A program made the position numbers and the translations under genes. Below the pieces are notes generated by a model, which worked only from the letters and a program-made list of their open reading frames with translations, was not told the DNA's origin and ran no database searches. A stretch of DNA of 64,000 bases from Sipunculus nudus (Eukaryota; Annelida; Sipuncula; Golfingiida; Sipunculidae), in contig CM049309.1 of assembly GCA_026874595.1 (NCBI GenBank), positions 91,660,723 to 91,724,722 of the forward strand, read 5' to 3'. This document shows, one piece after another, positions 1 to 12,430 of this stretch (position 1 is its first letter; every line of letters begins with the position of its first letter).

Positions 1-1393
1 ACAACTATACACATGCAAAACTTTGGCCCAATCGATCAAACAGTTCCCAAGATATGAGCTTGGATGTCTGCGGCATAAACTAGAATGCAGGTGGCGCTAC
101 CTGTCATAAAATCAAGAGAGCTGTCGGGGATGTATAAACCTGCAAAATTTTAGGCAGATATGTCAAACCACTGCCCAGATATGAGTGATTTTATCCCATG
201 GCAGACAAACAGACAGGAGCTGTGCAAAAATGGCTGCAGGTGGCGCCACCAGTTTTGCGTATGATAAAGAGCTATGTGAGATCTATACACATGCAAAATT
301 TTGGCCCAATTGGTCAAACGGTTCCTGAGATATGAGCTTGAATGTCTGCAGCGTAAACATGAATGTAGGTGGCGCCACCTGTCATAAAATCAGAAAAGCT
401 ATCCAGGATGTTTACGCATGCCGAATTTCAGGTGAATTAGTCAAGTCACTGCAGAGGTATGAGTGATTTAACCCAAGGCAGACGAACAGATAGACACTGT
501 GCACACATGGTTGCAGGTGGCGCCACCATTTTTTGTGTATGTTATAAAGCTCTCCAAGGGCTACATTTGTGCAAAAGAATTTTCCTGATTGGTCAAACGG
601 TTCCCGAGATATGAGCTTGGATGTCTGCAGCGTAAATGTGAATGTAGGTGGCCCGACCTGTCATAAAATCAGAAAAGCTATACAGGTTGTTTACGCATGC
701 CGAATTTCAGGTGAATTAGTCAAGTCACTGCAGAGATATGAGTGATTTTAACCCAAGGCAGACGAACAGATGGACACTGTGCAAACATGGTTGCAGGTGG
801 CGCCACCATTTTTTGTGTATGTTATAAAGCTCTCCAAGGGCTACATGTGTGCAAAAAAATTTTCCTGATCGGTCAAACGGTTCCCGAGATATGAGCTTGG
901 ATGTCTGCAGCGTAAACGTGAATGTAGGTGGCGCCACCTGTCATAAAATCAGAAAAGCTATCCAGGATGTTTACGCATGCCGAATTTCAGGTGAATTAGT
1001 CAAGTCACTGCAGAGATATGAGTGATTTTAACCCAAGGCAGACGAACAGATGGACACTGTGCAAACATGGTTGCAGGTGGCGCCACCATTTTTTGTGTAT
1101 GTTATAAAGTTTCCAAGGGCTACATTTGTGCAAAAAAATTTTCCTGATCGGTCAAACGGTTCCCGAGATATGTGGGTTTATGTGTGGAAACAGACACACA
1201 AACGGATGCAGAGCGCAGAGGAAAGGTCAGAGGTCAAAACAAAATCGGGGCGCAGCAGTTCACCCGAACATAATCCCGGGTTTCGTAAAATTCCGCCCAG
1301 CGGTTACGGAGGAGTTCTCCGGACACCTACGCGGCGGCGGCGGCGTGCAGCTGAAAACATAGTATCCGCAAAACTCTGTTTTGGCGGATACAA
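1..1393 (-). mobile_element. H1 Helentron-like element, cut by window start
   Basis: The right edge reads as the reverse complement of TTGTATCCGCC, the 5' end of the H1 copies at 17748 and 19678. It carries the same GTATCCGC/GCGGATAC hairpin and the same GC-rich CGCCGCCGCC leader. Leftward the body is the H1 tandem array with the palindrome GGTGGCGCCACC near 238, 369, 516, 646 (degenerate), 797, 926 and 1077, so spacing alternates between about 130 and 150 bp. No coding capacity is visible; the 70-133-residue frames here are by-products of the repeat. The 3' end lies outside the window. The flank after 1393 continues as H3 sequence, so this copy is inserted in an H3 element. Confidence 0.78.
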
Positions 1394-1885
1394 TAATGGC
1401 CATAAGACCAACTTAAGCTTTTCTGATATGATTAAAAGAACCATGTCCTAGGATAATTCTTTTGAAAAATTGAACGATTCAACTTGACAAGTTTCATCAT
1501 AAACATTTTAAGCTGAAAGAGGCTAAAATTATGAGGTTTTTGCCCATAAAAAAGTCAATGTAGGTGGCACCACAAAATCTGCAACTTCGAATATGAGTCA
1601 TGTGACCAACATGTGCACAATACCTGGTAATGCTAGCTTCTGTCATTACTGAGATTACTATGTCAGTATGCTTACTTGGCCAAATGACTGTTCAAATCCA
1701 TGAAACTCCACTAAAATTCATCAAATGCAAACCATTTGAACAAACTTGAGAGGGCTTGCCTCTGGGATCATTTCTGTAAAATATTGAACAATTTGGCTGG
1801 ACCATTTACAAGAAGAAGACTTTTAAAGGTTTTTCAGCTTTTTCCCTATAAAAAAATCTAAGTAAATGCAGATAGCAAAAAAAAA

Positions 1886-3175
1886 CTAGATATTTCTTGG
1901 CACCGCAGGTGCCATAGTATCACCAGACAGTTAATCCCCCCCCCTTTAAGAATAGGCCCCCCATCTTCAGCAACAATTAATATCAGACCACACTCATAGA
2001 AAAGGTCATTCTCAGAGAAAAGATCATGATCCAAATTTCAATATACATCATCCCCTAACCCATGTCTATGTATATGCAAGAAATCTGTCCATTAGTTTTT
2101 GACTTATAATGCTCACAGTACTGATAAATGGCAATGATGGGGTATTAAACGGCACAAAACAAGTAAAAGAATAACAGGTGGCGCCACCTGTTTCCAGTAC
2201 ATAACAATACTTTCCAAGATCTTCGAACATGTTGATTTTTGGACTAATGCATGCATCCCTTATTGAGATATTAATGATTTTGTGTAATTTTTCACCATAT
2301 ATGGCAATATTCAAGGTCAAGGCCACTCTAATAGGAAAGGTCATGACCCCAATTTAAATAAACATCATCCCATAACCCATGTCTATGTATATGCATAATA
2401 TGAAAGAAATCTGTCCATTAGTTTTTGACTTATAATGCTCACAGGTTATAAATGTACTGTTAAGTGGCCATGATGGGGTATTAAACGGCACGAAAACAAG
2501 TAAAAGAATAACAGGTGGCGCCACCTGTATCCGGTATATGACATTACTATCCAAGATCTTCGGTCAAGTTGATTTTTGGACCAATGCATGCATCCCTTAT
2601 TGAGAAATTAATGATTTTGTGTGATTTTCACCATATATGGCAATATTCAAGGTCAAGGCCACTCTCATAGGAAAGGTCATGACCCCAATTTAAATAAACA
2701 TCATCCCATAACCCATATCTATGTATTTGCATAATATGAAAGAAATCTGTCCATTAGTTTTTGACTTATAATGCTCACAGTACTGTCAAGTAGCAATTTT
2801 GGGGATATTAAACGGCACGAAAACAAGTAAAGAATAATAGGTGGCGCCACCAGTTTCCGGAACATGACAACCCTATCCATGATCTTCGATCAACTTGATT
2901 TTGGGATCAATCCATGCAAGTTTTCTTGAGATATTTAAGAATTTGTGTGATTTTCCCCAAAATTGAACCTATTCAAGGTCAAGGTCACTCTCCTAGTTGA
3001 GGTCATGACCTCATTTTAAATAGGCGTCGTCCTCTCACCCATATCTATACATATACCAAGTTTGGTAAAGATCTGTGAAATATTTTTTGAGTTATTGTGT
3101 CCAAAAGAAATCTCTGCGGCGGAGGCGGGACCGTGCCTAAACCATAGTATCTCCAGACTATGTCTGGCGATACAA
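1886..3175 (-). mobile_element. H1b Helentron-like element, complete
   Basis: Minus-strand element of about 1,290 bp. Its 5' end reads TTGTATCGCC, with a nearby inverted GTCTGG/CCAGAC block. The 3' end has a subterminal copy of the inverted end (CTGTCTGGTGATACTATG), a hairpin TGGCACC-TGC-GGTGCCA at 1898-1914, a short spacer, and terminal CTAG at 1886-1889 followed by T residues. Asymmetric inverted ends, a 3' hairpin, a CTAG end and no target duplication are Helentron/Helitron2 hallmarks. The interior is three or more ~330-bp tandem units. No Rep/helicase frame, so it is non-autonomous. Confidence 0.8.
2035..3030 (-). repeat. ~330-bp tandem repeat inside H1b
   Basis: Three successive units each carry ACAGGTGGCGCCACC (near 2179, 2513 and 2841, spacing 334 and 328). 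The same flanking phrases recur: CATCATCCC..AACCCAT, GACTTATAATGCTCACAG and AAGGTCAAGGCCACTC. The last unit is the most diverged. Non-coding. Confidence 0.85.
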
Positions 3176-3529
3176 TAAGCTGAATCCCACAACATTTGAT
3201 GTGTGACAGATTATTGCATAAAATCTGGGGATGGTTGCTCCTGCTATTCCTGAAAAATTATGGGTTAATGTACAAATGACCAATGACCCCTATACAAAAA
3301 AAGGTCAATGCAGGTGGCACCACCAATACCTGAATTTCATATATGACTCATGTGACCAACACTGGCATAATATTTGGTGATGAAAGCTCCGACCGTTTCT
3401 GAGATTGTCATTTTAGTATGCTTTTTTGGACAGATGACTAAGTTCAACTTCCTGTAATTTGGCCAAAATTCACAAAACTTCAACCATTCGAACAAACTTA
3501 AGAGAGATGGTATACAAGATTATTTCTGT

Positions 3530-5125
3530 GAAATATTGAACAATTTGGCTTGAACGTTTCAGAGGAAAAGATTTTTCAAGTTTTTTTAGCTTTATCTCCA
3601 TAAAATCTAAGAAAATGCAGAGTTTTTCAGACGGCTTATTTTTTGCATTAAATTTCATGATGCTAGCTCCAGTGGTTTTCGAAATAGTATGGGTTTACGT
3701 ATAGATGACGGACGCTGCCACACCATCACATTAGCTCACACGTTCGCTAAAAATTACTACAGATGCATACTGAATTCAAAATTACAATATGGATACATCT
3801 CACTGATGGCAAACTCTTGAATTAAGTTGAGTATGGATACTAATTATTTATAATCCATGTACAGCCGTCTTTATATACCCACAGAAAGCTGTATACCTGT
3901 CATTGTAAACATTGCCTGGCATGAGGAATATCTAAAATTATAAATCTACAATTTTTAAAAGCTTTTAAAAAACAATCATATCAATATTAACCATAGATAA
4001 CCTGAAATCTAAATGTCTAGAGGCATAATGTAATGGATGCTGATAAACTGGTGCCAGGCTAGATGTATCTGCTTCACACAGCTAACATTTATGGTAAAAT
4101 GAATCAATTCAATCTTTATGCCAAAATTCATTCTTTGGAACCATAAAAGACAATTATTATAAGAATTATAAAGGGGATTATTCTTGTAAAAGAATTAAAC
4201 ATATTGGCCTCAGTGGCATCAGTCAAAAAACGTTTTGCAGGTTTATAACTCGTATGCGAAAATAAAGCAAAATGTTAAGCTTCCCATAGCTCAGCCAAAA
4301 ATTACTGAACCAAAACCATTTGAACAAATTTGAATTATCAACACCTAAGGATAATTAATGTGTGAGATTTAAGAATTTGGCCCAGTGGTTTTTGAGAAGA
4401 AGATCTTTGTAGCCACTGAGCTAAAATGGGCTGTTAAGGCATATGACTAAATTCAGCTTCCCATAACTCAGCCAAAAGTCACTGAACTGAGACCATTTGA
4501 ACAAACTTCAGAAAGCATTACCCTAGGATCATTTCTGTGCAATATTAAACAATTTGGCCAAATGGTTTCAGAGAAGAAGTTTTTTGTAGCCGTCAGTATG
4601 ATACGGGCACTGATGACCCCTGTACAAAAAGGGCTGATGCAGGTGGAGCCACCAATACCTCAATTTCAGATATGACTCATGTGACCAACATTGGCATAAA
4701 ATTTGGTGATGATAGCTCCAGCCGTTTCTGAGATTGTAATTTTAGTATGCTTTTTTGGACAGATGACTAAGTTCAACTTTCTGTAACTCAGCCAAAAATC
4801 ACTGAATTTAAACCATTCGAACAAAGTTGAGAGAAATTGTTCCAGGAATCATTTCAGTAAAATATTGGACAATTTGGCTGAACAGTTTCGGAGAAGAAGC
4901 TTTTTGAAGGTTTTTAGCTTTTTCCCTTTAAAATCTAAAAAAATGCAGTTAGCCAAAAAATAAGCCAAATCCGATAGAGTTTTTTAGATGACTAATTTTT
5001 TTGTATAAAATTTTGTGATGCTAACTCTTGCTGTTTTCAAGATAGTATGGGTTAACGTACAGACGACGGACAACGGATGACAGACGAGGCCACACCATTG
5101 CACAAGCTCACAGGTTCGCTAAAAA
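3530..5125 (-). repeat. H3-containing segment, copy 1 of a 1.6-kb dispersed duplication
   Basis: This block recurs in direct orientation at about 30778-32359 with the same order of landmarks: an H3 5' end (3753; 30999), a 0.8-kb stretch that includes ATGGATGCTGATAAACTGG, then a second H3 body with its own 5' end (5125; 32359). Mismatches are scattered through it. No coding signal is evident. 5126-5287 is a short unclassified stretch. Confidence 0.75.
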
Positions 5126-5287
5126 CAGCGTGAATGGAGACTTTTCATCTTCATTAGTTCGCTGTCGTATCAGAAGGTTATATGTTTGACAGGCAAGTGG
5201 CCAACAGTTGGGCTAAGCTAGGTTGGCTTACATTAATCACCACAAGAATTCAAAACAATCAATTGACAAAACATATGTGAATTATAA

Positions 5288-5618
5288 AACAAGGCCAACA
5301 GGCCTAATGTGAACCTGTCCAATGGGATATACATCAGGTATAATGCTTCCATGTTACCAACCTTGACCACTATTAGAAAAGTACTTGATTACTTTTCAGT
5401 TACATGTATGACATGCACATGTACAAAGCAAGTACTAAATAACTGAACCTTAGTACAAGCACCATTTACACAAAGTCAGGCCTGAATTTCATTTTTGGAA
5501 ATGACAAGCTACTGCTGCCTGTCAAATTAGAACTTGACAGGCAACAAAGAAATTTGACAGGCAGCTTTCATTTTTTCATTTGTTTGCATTATTTTATTTG
5601 GAATAAAGTCTAAATAAG
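5288..5618 (-). mobile_element. H3 3'-end fragment
   Basis: Starts on the plus strand with AACAAGGCCAACAGGCC, then TAATGTGAACCTGT. This is the inverted 3' terminus of H3 (subterminal inverted repeat, AGGCC hairpin, TTGTT). The same end occurs at 10482 and 21376. Only a few hundred bases remain before the adjacent H2 element. Confidence 0.6.
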
Positions 5619-7472
5619 AACAAGGGACCCATGGGTCACTGTGCTAAACTGAAGTTGACCTTGAAAGTAAAAATCTAAAATAATATCAAATGGAGATTAA
5701 GAGGAAGAGGTAATAAAGGCCATGGTTGGTTTATATGACTGGTTTGTTTTGATGAGCAAGAAATTGTTGCAAATAATATTTTGTGACCTGACCATGTGTT
5801 TCCTAATGTTGAAACTGAAGCATGTGAGCAGTTTGTGAACAAATGATCTTTACTATTACCATGATAATTAGTTGGCTTTTTGATTAACTGTTGACATTTC
5901 AGTAGTCTACACATTTATTCAATTGAATCTATTTTTTTGTATAATATATATTATTAAATATATATGTATTTTTTTATGAAATGTATACTGTTGAAATATA
6001 ACTAATTAACAACATAAAACAGGGCAAACAAAGCCTGATCTCAAATTCTGCTGAGGCAGGCAAATAATGAACAAATGTTTGTATTAAATCCTAATTTTTT
6101 TATCACTTCAATTTTTTTAAATTTAAGTTTATATTTCTATACATTTCCAATATAACATATATATCTGAATATAAAAGTTGATTCATAATTCTCAATTGCA
6201 TCATCATAAATCGTGTCAGATAACACCACATCATGCATACAAATGTTTATTTATTTTTTACCACAAAAATATATCTTATAAATCTGCAAAACAATAAATA
6301 TCTAAAAATAATACTTGATTTAAATTTCACATTTTTAATTGTGTCTTTATTTATCCATAATGTGCTTCATATTTTATAAATTTAAGCATACTGATGGGTT
6401 CAATTATATTTGTTAAAATCATTTAAAAGAAAATTGATTTCTTTAAACATGCTACATTACACAACATTGCATCTTCTGGATTACACCTTGAATTACTTTT
6501 TCAAGGAAAGTTTTTGTATATCAGAGTGGAAACAGCATTACAATTAAGGAGATACAGAGAAAACAATAACAATTACTGCATAACACTTTGTGGGTTGGGT
6601 TGGGGGGGGGGGGGGTGATATGAAAATATGAGAATAACTGTACACCTGTCACAGTAGGGGATCTCCCCCAATGACTGTAACAAATCAGAAACCCTGGCAT
6701 AGCTGACTTCTAGTGACCTAGAGTTGGACCCTGCATCTGTAATCTGTAATCAAAGCAAATGACTACAATAGAGCCTCAAGAAAAAAATCAACAACTAACT
6801 TAATTTTCAAGCTTTTATTTACAAATTTCAGATTTAAACAAATTAAATATTTATGTTTACATGCTGTGAAATTAAATCAATGGTACCTACATGAAAAAAA
6901 TGTGCCATGGTCAAAGTTGGGCAAAATTTAAGGTACTGATTTTATTTTTAAGGTAATAACTTAAAAAATTTACAAAATTCAGATCTAATTTTGGGTAAAC
7001 AATTGAATCTTAATTAAACATAGTTATATACTTGGGAAAATAGACTCTAGTTTCAAAATTTTTCATGTTAAGTGAGTAAATATTTTTCTTATTTTTTACA
7101 AAGTCCATTATGTTCGGGCCCATAACTTAAAGAATTTATACTTCACAGACTTAATTTCTGGCATGTACTTAGGAACTATATAGAGGAATATTTATGGTAA
7201 ATATGAGGAAAAACAGATGAGTGGTTTTGATATTAGGCAGTCCTGAAGTGTGAAAATAGGATTTTAATAAAAAATTGAGGTTTTTCCTTAATTTCTCAAA
7301 GGAACGAAGTCGCAAAGACCCAGTTTTCGGCTTGGTAGGAGATCTTGGGGACATCTAACACTATGCCGAATTTTGGATTCCTAGGTCTTACGGTTTCAAA
7401 ACGTGCCACATCTACGGACGGACGACGGACCACGACTATAGCTCAGATGACTTATAGTCAGCTGAGCTAAAA
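5619..7472 (-). mobile_element. H2 Helentron-like element, apparently full length
   Basis: The 3' end (low coordinate) reads on the plus strand AACAAGG-GACCCATGGGTC, a terminal palindrome, followed by GCTAAACTGA, a decayed subterminal repeat. The 5' end at 7472 reads GACTATAGCTCAGATGACTTATAGTC then AGCTGAGCTAAAA, and is preceded by a short CGGACGGACG tract. The two ends share TCAGCTGAGC in inverted orientation. The 1.85-kb interior matches other H2 copies at 24250-26192 and 15878-17746. It is AT-rich and non-coding; the 61- and 79-residue minus frames are not conserved proteins. Confidence 0.7.
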
Positions 7473-7474
7473 AA

Positions 7475-7562
7475 ACATATCCAAGTATGTTTTATTCATC
7501 ATTCACAAACAAATAGTCACCAGGTTACTCCGAGTCATCTTTGGCCAGTCCTCAAAACTATC
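7475..7562 (-). CDS. Candidate terminal host exon (minus strand)
   Basis: On the minus strand a pyrimidine-rich tract ends in CGTCGTCAG (7570-7563). Nineteen open codons follow, beginning DSFEDWPKMTR, then TGA at 7505-7503 and a polyadenylation signal AATAAA at 7496-7491. The exon would follow in phase from a phase-0 donor such as the one at 12430. The short length and lack of a recognised family leave it tentative. It abuts the H2 element that ends at 7472. Confidence 0.3.
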
Positions 7563-7564
7563 CT

Positions 7565-8270
7565 GACGACGGTGGGTGAAATGGAGACACGGACGGGGTA
7601 TGGAAATGGGAATTTTTTTACCAGGTCATAATTTAATACCAGGCCTTATTTGGACGATGATAGACGTGATAATAGATATATTAATGGCGTTCCTAGTATT
7701 TATTTATATACTATATATGTTAAACACGAGGTACGCAGGTTTTTACAACTGAACACAGCGTGGATACGATGTAGTTTCCTGCGAGCCTGTATTACCAATA
7801 TCCTTATACAGCGGACCAATCGGATCACGCGTAACACAATGTAGAAGTGTAGCCTACGCTGCAGTAATCGCTATGCTTAGCTATGATTGGCTGATAACAG
7901 CCGGTCATAAAAGATAATTTTTCTGATTGGCCGACTGGTAGCCATTTTTTATCTGAAATGTTCCCGGAATTTTTCCCCGAGTAGATCCGAATGTGGCTAG
8001 CTTAGCGCCAAGGTGTGTCACTGCAAGAGACTATCGGCTCATTTGCTGGTTTCCCAGGCCAGTTTCCTCGTAAACGGGGAACCAGTAACACAAAGTTTTT
8101 TTTAAATAAAAAATCATATAGTGTGGCTGCGATTGTGTACAGACAAGAAGGACGCAGTGAGGAATTTTTTTGACCGGCTGCCGGTCAGGATCATGGCTGA
8201 CGGCAGCCAGCCGATTTTAACCGGCTGCAAAGTCACTCCTGAAATACTGGCATGGATGTACAGAACACAA
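7565..8270. other. Intergenic or intronic DNA, no gene seen
   Basis: Mixed-composition DNA without recognised repeats or splice-bounded open frames. A 64-residue plus-strand frame at 7650-7844 has no recognisable features. Confidence 0.4.
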
Positions 8271-8600
8271 AAATGATTGAAGGTAGCACCACAAATTTTG
8301 TGTATGAGAAAGCCATCAAAGATGAATGGACATGGAAAAATTACAGGCACATACTTTAAACAACTCTTGAGCTATGTGCATAAATGCATTAAACCCAAAA
8401 ACAATTGTAGGTCGTGTCATAAGTCTTGTATACAACAAAGCTATCCGAGATGTACAGATATGCACAATTTCAGGCTGATATATCAATCCCCCCTGAGAAA
8501 TAAGCAGGGTCATACAATGTGCAAAAATCATTTAGGTAGCAACACCAGTCTTATGTACAAGAAAGCCATTAAAAATGCATGGACTTGCAAAAATTAAAAA
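8270..8600. repeat. ~125-bp tandem repeat, three units (copy 1)
   Basis: Three degenerate units start near 8277, 8403 and 8530. Each has a decayed GGTGGCACCACC core, then TTGTATA..AAAGC(T/C)AT, ATATATCAA and CTGTGCAAAA. A second array of the same family is at 29425-29760. Motif order resembles the H1 tandem units, so a common origin is likely. Confidence 0.65.
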
Positions 8601-8870
8601 AAAACTTCTCTTGAGCTGGGTCCAATTAGCTGATCAAGCTCAGCTGAGGAAGGCAGTTGACCCTAACTCAATGGTGGTTAAGTGCTAGATGTAGCTACTG
8701 CAGTGAGTGAACTCTTGACCTGTTGCCTGATTTGATACAGTTGGCAGTCTGCCAAAGCTTTAAATAGATCTAGACTTACCTTTGGCCTGTTGCCATATAT
8801 GAAATAGTTGGCAGTCTGTCAAGCTATTTATATATACAGACATATGTATCAAATTTCTAATAATTGTAAG
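8600..8870. repeat. GAGTGAACTC / TAAATAG repeat block (copy 1)
   Basis: Contains GTGAGTGAACTCTTGACCTGTTGCC, GGCAGTCTGCCAAAGCTTTAAATAG and CTTTGGCCTGTTGCC modules, repeated more fully at 29780-30450. As there, it directly follows a 125-bp repeat array, so both belong to one composite element. Confidence 0.55.
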
Positions 8871-9075
8871 GGGGGGGGGTACTTATAAGCCCCATAGCTC
8901 GGAACATATGGGTAACAGATACCTAATTTCATGTTTCCAAGGAAATTTTTCATGACTTCTCTGGATGTACATTTAGAAAGTTCTGGGTCCAACAGTTACA
9001 ATTTGTGCCCTGTTAATGGCCAGACAATGGGATGATCACTACAGATCCGATGACTTACAGTTAGCTGAGCTAAAA
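8870..9075 (-). mobile_element. H2b Helentron-like 5'-end fragment
   Basis: Begins after a poly-G run with GCCCCATAGCTCGG and ends with GATGACTTACAGTTAGCTGAGCTAAAA, the H2-type 5' end on the minus strand. It matches parts of 32700-32929, 54350-54589 and 58484-58697. Confidence 0.6.
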
Positions 9076-10481
9076 ATTAACACTAACAATCGGATGTTCT
9101 TCGAGGTATCGGTCACTTTGCTCTGCAGTGGAAAGCATTTGGTAGCACAGACTTTTTCCACCCCCTGTTGGAATACACATGAAGCAATCGTCACTTTCAA
9201 CACAGTCTCTAAACTGAATTGCTGGTGTGGCCTGAGGTCAGTTATTCCCCACTTTCTGCACATTTCCTTTCTTCAGTGCTACATGAGTTTGCCACAGGCA
9301 CAGTAGTTTTTTTACACACTAAGCCAATCAGATTTCTTCTACCAGTTCTGCACATTTGTTTAAACCCAGAGCCAATCAGATTTTACTTTATCCAGTGCAA
9401 ACTGACTGGGTTTTGCCAAACCTGAAGAATCCTGCTATTTCTCACAGCGTGTAAGTGGAAGGTCACCAGGTCATACACTGTGTTCAGAGCGCATGTCCAG
9501 TCAGGCACATATCTAGCTTTTACTTGCACTATACAAATCTTTACTTGCCCTAAAAATATATAATGGTTGCAGCTATAAACACTGACTGTTCCATATGGTT
9601 ATGTGCAGGTTTTGTTGTATGTTGGATAATAAGCCTGTTCAAATGTTTCTGTTTATTATATTTCTCTTAATTATTTGTACATATAATTGAATGTACAGGT
9701 AATTTAAGATAAAATAGGTATTTTTAATATGATTTCATATCTCTGATAAAGAAAATAGCTAACTGAAGACTAGTTAGGATTCAGGCCTTTGGGTGGGGCT
9801 TCATGTTGGACCCACTTGTAATGTTTGGCAAGTAGTAGCCAACTTTGGTAGCCGACCACAATTTTCTTAAATTTTTACCTGCCCCAGGAAAACAGTAAAC
9901 CTTAAATGTCAAGCCCTGACTATAACCAATTAGACTACAGTTACCAGATTCAACAAAAAGAATAACAAAGCAATCAACGTCTGTGTGAATTCAAACTGTG
10001 CGACAAACAGGACTGATTATTATACAAAACAATTTTATATTGCCCATTTGAAGTTTACTGGTAAACAAAGATTGATTTTTGTATTTTTCACTTCACAACA
10101 TTTGCCTTTTTTTTTTAGTAATTATGGTATCTGAGCTCCAAGAATAAACAAAAGAAAATCCCTCTGCTGACTGCTGATGGTCTCATCCAGGATTACATTG
10201 AGTGCTGATGTTTTTGGACTCCTGTAACATGATAGACTCTGCACTCTAATTAGTCTGACTCCTGTAACATGATAGACTCTGCACTCTAATTAGTCTGACA
10301 CAGTGGGTTGCCTGGAAGTACACGGGACTGCAGCTGGGATCTGCTTGATAAACAATCTATAGTCAGCATCACATGATAGTCAGTAGGGAAATGGGAATCA
10401 ATACAATTACCTGCTTGCTATTGACTTAAGACACATTCAGAACTTTTATTCAATTTTTAAAAGATGATTTTCAAATTTAAA
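9076..10481. other. No gene seen; contains a 40-bp tandem duplication
   Basis: AT-rich DNA without a convincing exon. The 40-bp string starting GACTCCTGTAACATGATAG is perfectly duplicated in tandem at 10219-10299. Overlapping 68-96-residue frames at 9016-9425 show no family features. Confidence 0.5.
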
Positions 10482-10656
10482 AACAAGGCCTACGGGCCTA
10501 ATGCGAACCTTTGCAAAGTTTCGGAATATGAATGGAGGTTTATTTTTAAAAATTTAATATTGATCCTCTGAAGTCCTGCATATCTACCCAAGTCATTATG
10601 ATTTCAGCAAAATGGACGTTTCGGACCTGCAAATTTCAGACTAGGACATTTTAAAA

Positions 10657-11533
10657 CTAGAATATGCGTAGTCGACAAGCGACTGTGTGTTTCTGCAGAA
10701 ATCAGAGTGGGACAGGCGAAGTGATGCATGGATTAAGTGGCAAGGGGAATAGAGTGAGATGTGTTGCATATTAGCATGGATGTCTGCAGCGTAAATGTGA
10801 ATGTAGGTGGTGCCACCTGTCATAAAATCGAGAAAATTGTCAAGGATGTATAAACCTGCAAAATTTCAGGTGGATAAGTCAAACCACTGCCGAGATACGA
10901 GTGATTTTATCCCAAGGCAGATGAACAGATGGACGCTGTGCATAAATGGTTGCAGGTGGCGCCACCATTTTTTGTGTATGTTATAAAGCTCTCCAAGGGC
11001 TACATTTGTGCAAAAAAATTTTCCTGATTGGTCGAACGGTTCCCAACATATAAGCTTGGATGTCTGGCGCCACCAGTTTTGCCTATGATGAAGAGCTATG
11101 CGAGATCTATACACATGCAAAATTTTGGCCCAATCGGTCAAACTGTTCCCAAGATATTAGCTTGGATGTCTGCAGAGTAAACATGAATGAAGGTGGCGCC
11201 ACCTGTCATGAAGTCGAGAAAGCTGTCCAGGATGTATAAACCTGCAGAATTTCAGGTGGATAAGTCAAACCACTTCTGAGATATGAGTGATATTATCCCA
11301 AGGCAGATCAAAGCTGTGCAAAAATGGTTGCAGGTGGCGCCACCATTTTTAGTGTATGATATAAAACTATCAAAGGGCTACATTTGTGCAAAATTTTTAG
11401 CCTGATGGGTGAAACAGTTCCTGAGATATGGACATTTCTGTGTGGAAACAGAAGCACAAATGGACGCTGTGCAGCGAGGAAAGGTCAGAGGTCAACCAAA
11501 AATGAGGGCCCAGCAGTTCACATGTGACCTGAT
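10657..11533 (-). mobile_element. H1 Helentron-like element, 5'-truncated
   Basis: Minus-strand 3' end: terminal CTAG at 10657-10660, then the hairpin arm GTAGTCG (10668-10674), loop ACAAG and a mutated partner CGACTGT, then the H1 subterminal sequence. The body carries several GGTGGCGCCACC units (near 10947, 11203 and 11333). The characteristic 5' TTGTATCCGCC end is missing; similarity to H1 stops after CAGTTCACATGTGACC near 11533. Confidence 0.7.
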
Positions 11534-11611
11534 GATAAACCAAATTCACTTAAAATCCAAACCAAGTTTTTTCAAACAGTTGAAAGATATAGTTCCAATA
11601 ATCTGGGAATT

Positions 11612-11682
11612 CTGCATCTAGACATCGTGTCTAGACGTCTAGACGCTGTGTCTAGACTTCTAGACACATTGTCTAGACACCG
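11612..11682. repeat. Cluster of GTCTAGAC palindromes
   Basis: Six TCTAGA cores, most within GTCTAGAC, lie in about 70 bp, separated by 3-10 bases (TCTAGACATCGTGTCTAGA, CGTCTAGACG, TTCTAGACACATTGTCTAGAC). Each is self-complementary and neighbours can pair with each other. No protein or RNA gene is evident. Confidence 0.8.
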
Positions 11683-12430
11683 GCCAGAGCCAGGTCAGTT
11701 GCCATGGTGATGTCTGGACCCCACCTGTTTGTACTTAGCATGTTGTCAAATCTGTTTTTAAACACAGAAAGCCTTTTTCAATTTGCTACAATGCTTTTTT
11801 ATAGCTGTATTTACCCAATTTATTCTTATAAAACTGGCAGAACCCTACCATAGAATTATTCTTGTCAAGTTTAAACCAATCAGCTTAACAGTTTCATCAT
11901 AAATCAGTGTATAAGCTAGAACAGTTTCAAATTTCATTTTCACTTGGCGCCACCAATACCTAAATTTCAGATATGATATATGTGACAAACATTGGTATAA
12001 AATTTGGTGATTATAGCTCTAACCGTTTCTGCGATTTTAATTTTAGTGTGCTTTTTGGGGCAAATGACTAAGTTCAACCTCCTGTAACTCGGCCAAAAAT
12101 CTCCTAACTGGAACCATTCAAACAAACTTGAGAGAGATTGTTCCAGGGATCATTTCTGTGAAATATTGAACAATTTGGCAGGACATTTTCGGAGAAGAAG
12201 ATTTTTAAAGTTTTTTTAGCTTTTTCCCTATAAAATCTAAGAAAATGCTGTTAGAAAAAAAATTAACAAAATCCAATAGAGTTTTTCAGATGACTGATTA
12301 TTTGCAAAAAATTTGGTGATGCTACCTTCTGCTGTTTTTTAGATAGCTATGGTTAACGTACAGACGCCGCACCATTGCATAAGCTCACAGGTTCGCTAAT
12401 AAAGACAATTTTTCATAGAATGATACTCAC

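Larger units (their letters stand above)
1394..3753 (-). mobile_element. H3 Helentron-like element, interrupted by H1 and H1b
   Basis: The 5' end lies on the minus strand at 3753, where the plus strand reads ...CACGTTCGCTAAAA. The body is recognisable from recurrent blocks such as GGTGGCACCACCAATACC and ...AACAATTTGGC. It is non-coding, with blocks of about 450 bp repeated imperfectly. The H1b element at 1886-3175 interrupts it. The sequence either side of H1b rejoins into the uninterrupted H3 order seen near 4935-4990 and 12245-12290. Confidence 0.6.
10482..12399 (-). mobile_element. H3 Helentron-like element with both ends
   Basis: The 3' end on the minus strand is at 10482 (plus reads AACAAGGCCTACGGGCCTAATGCGAACC). 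The 5' end is at 12399 (GCTCACAGGTTCGCTAA). Subterminal GCGAACCT and AGGTTCGC are inverted copies. An H1 element (10657 to about 11533) is nested near the 3' side. The right-hand body (11930-12399) is the typical H3 block with CACCAATACCTAAATTTCAG and GTTAACGTACAGACG. Confidence 0.65.
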
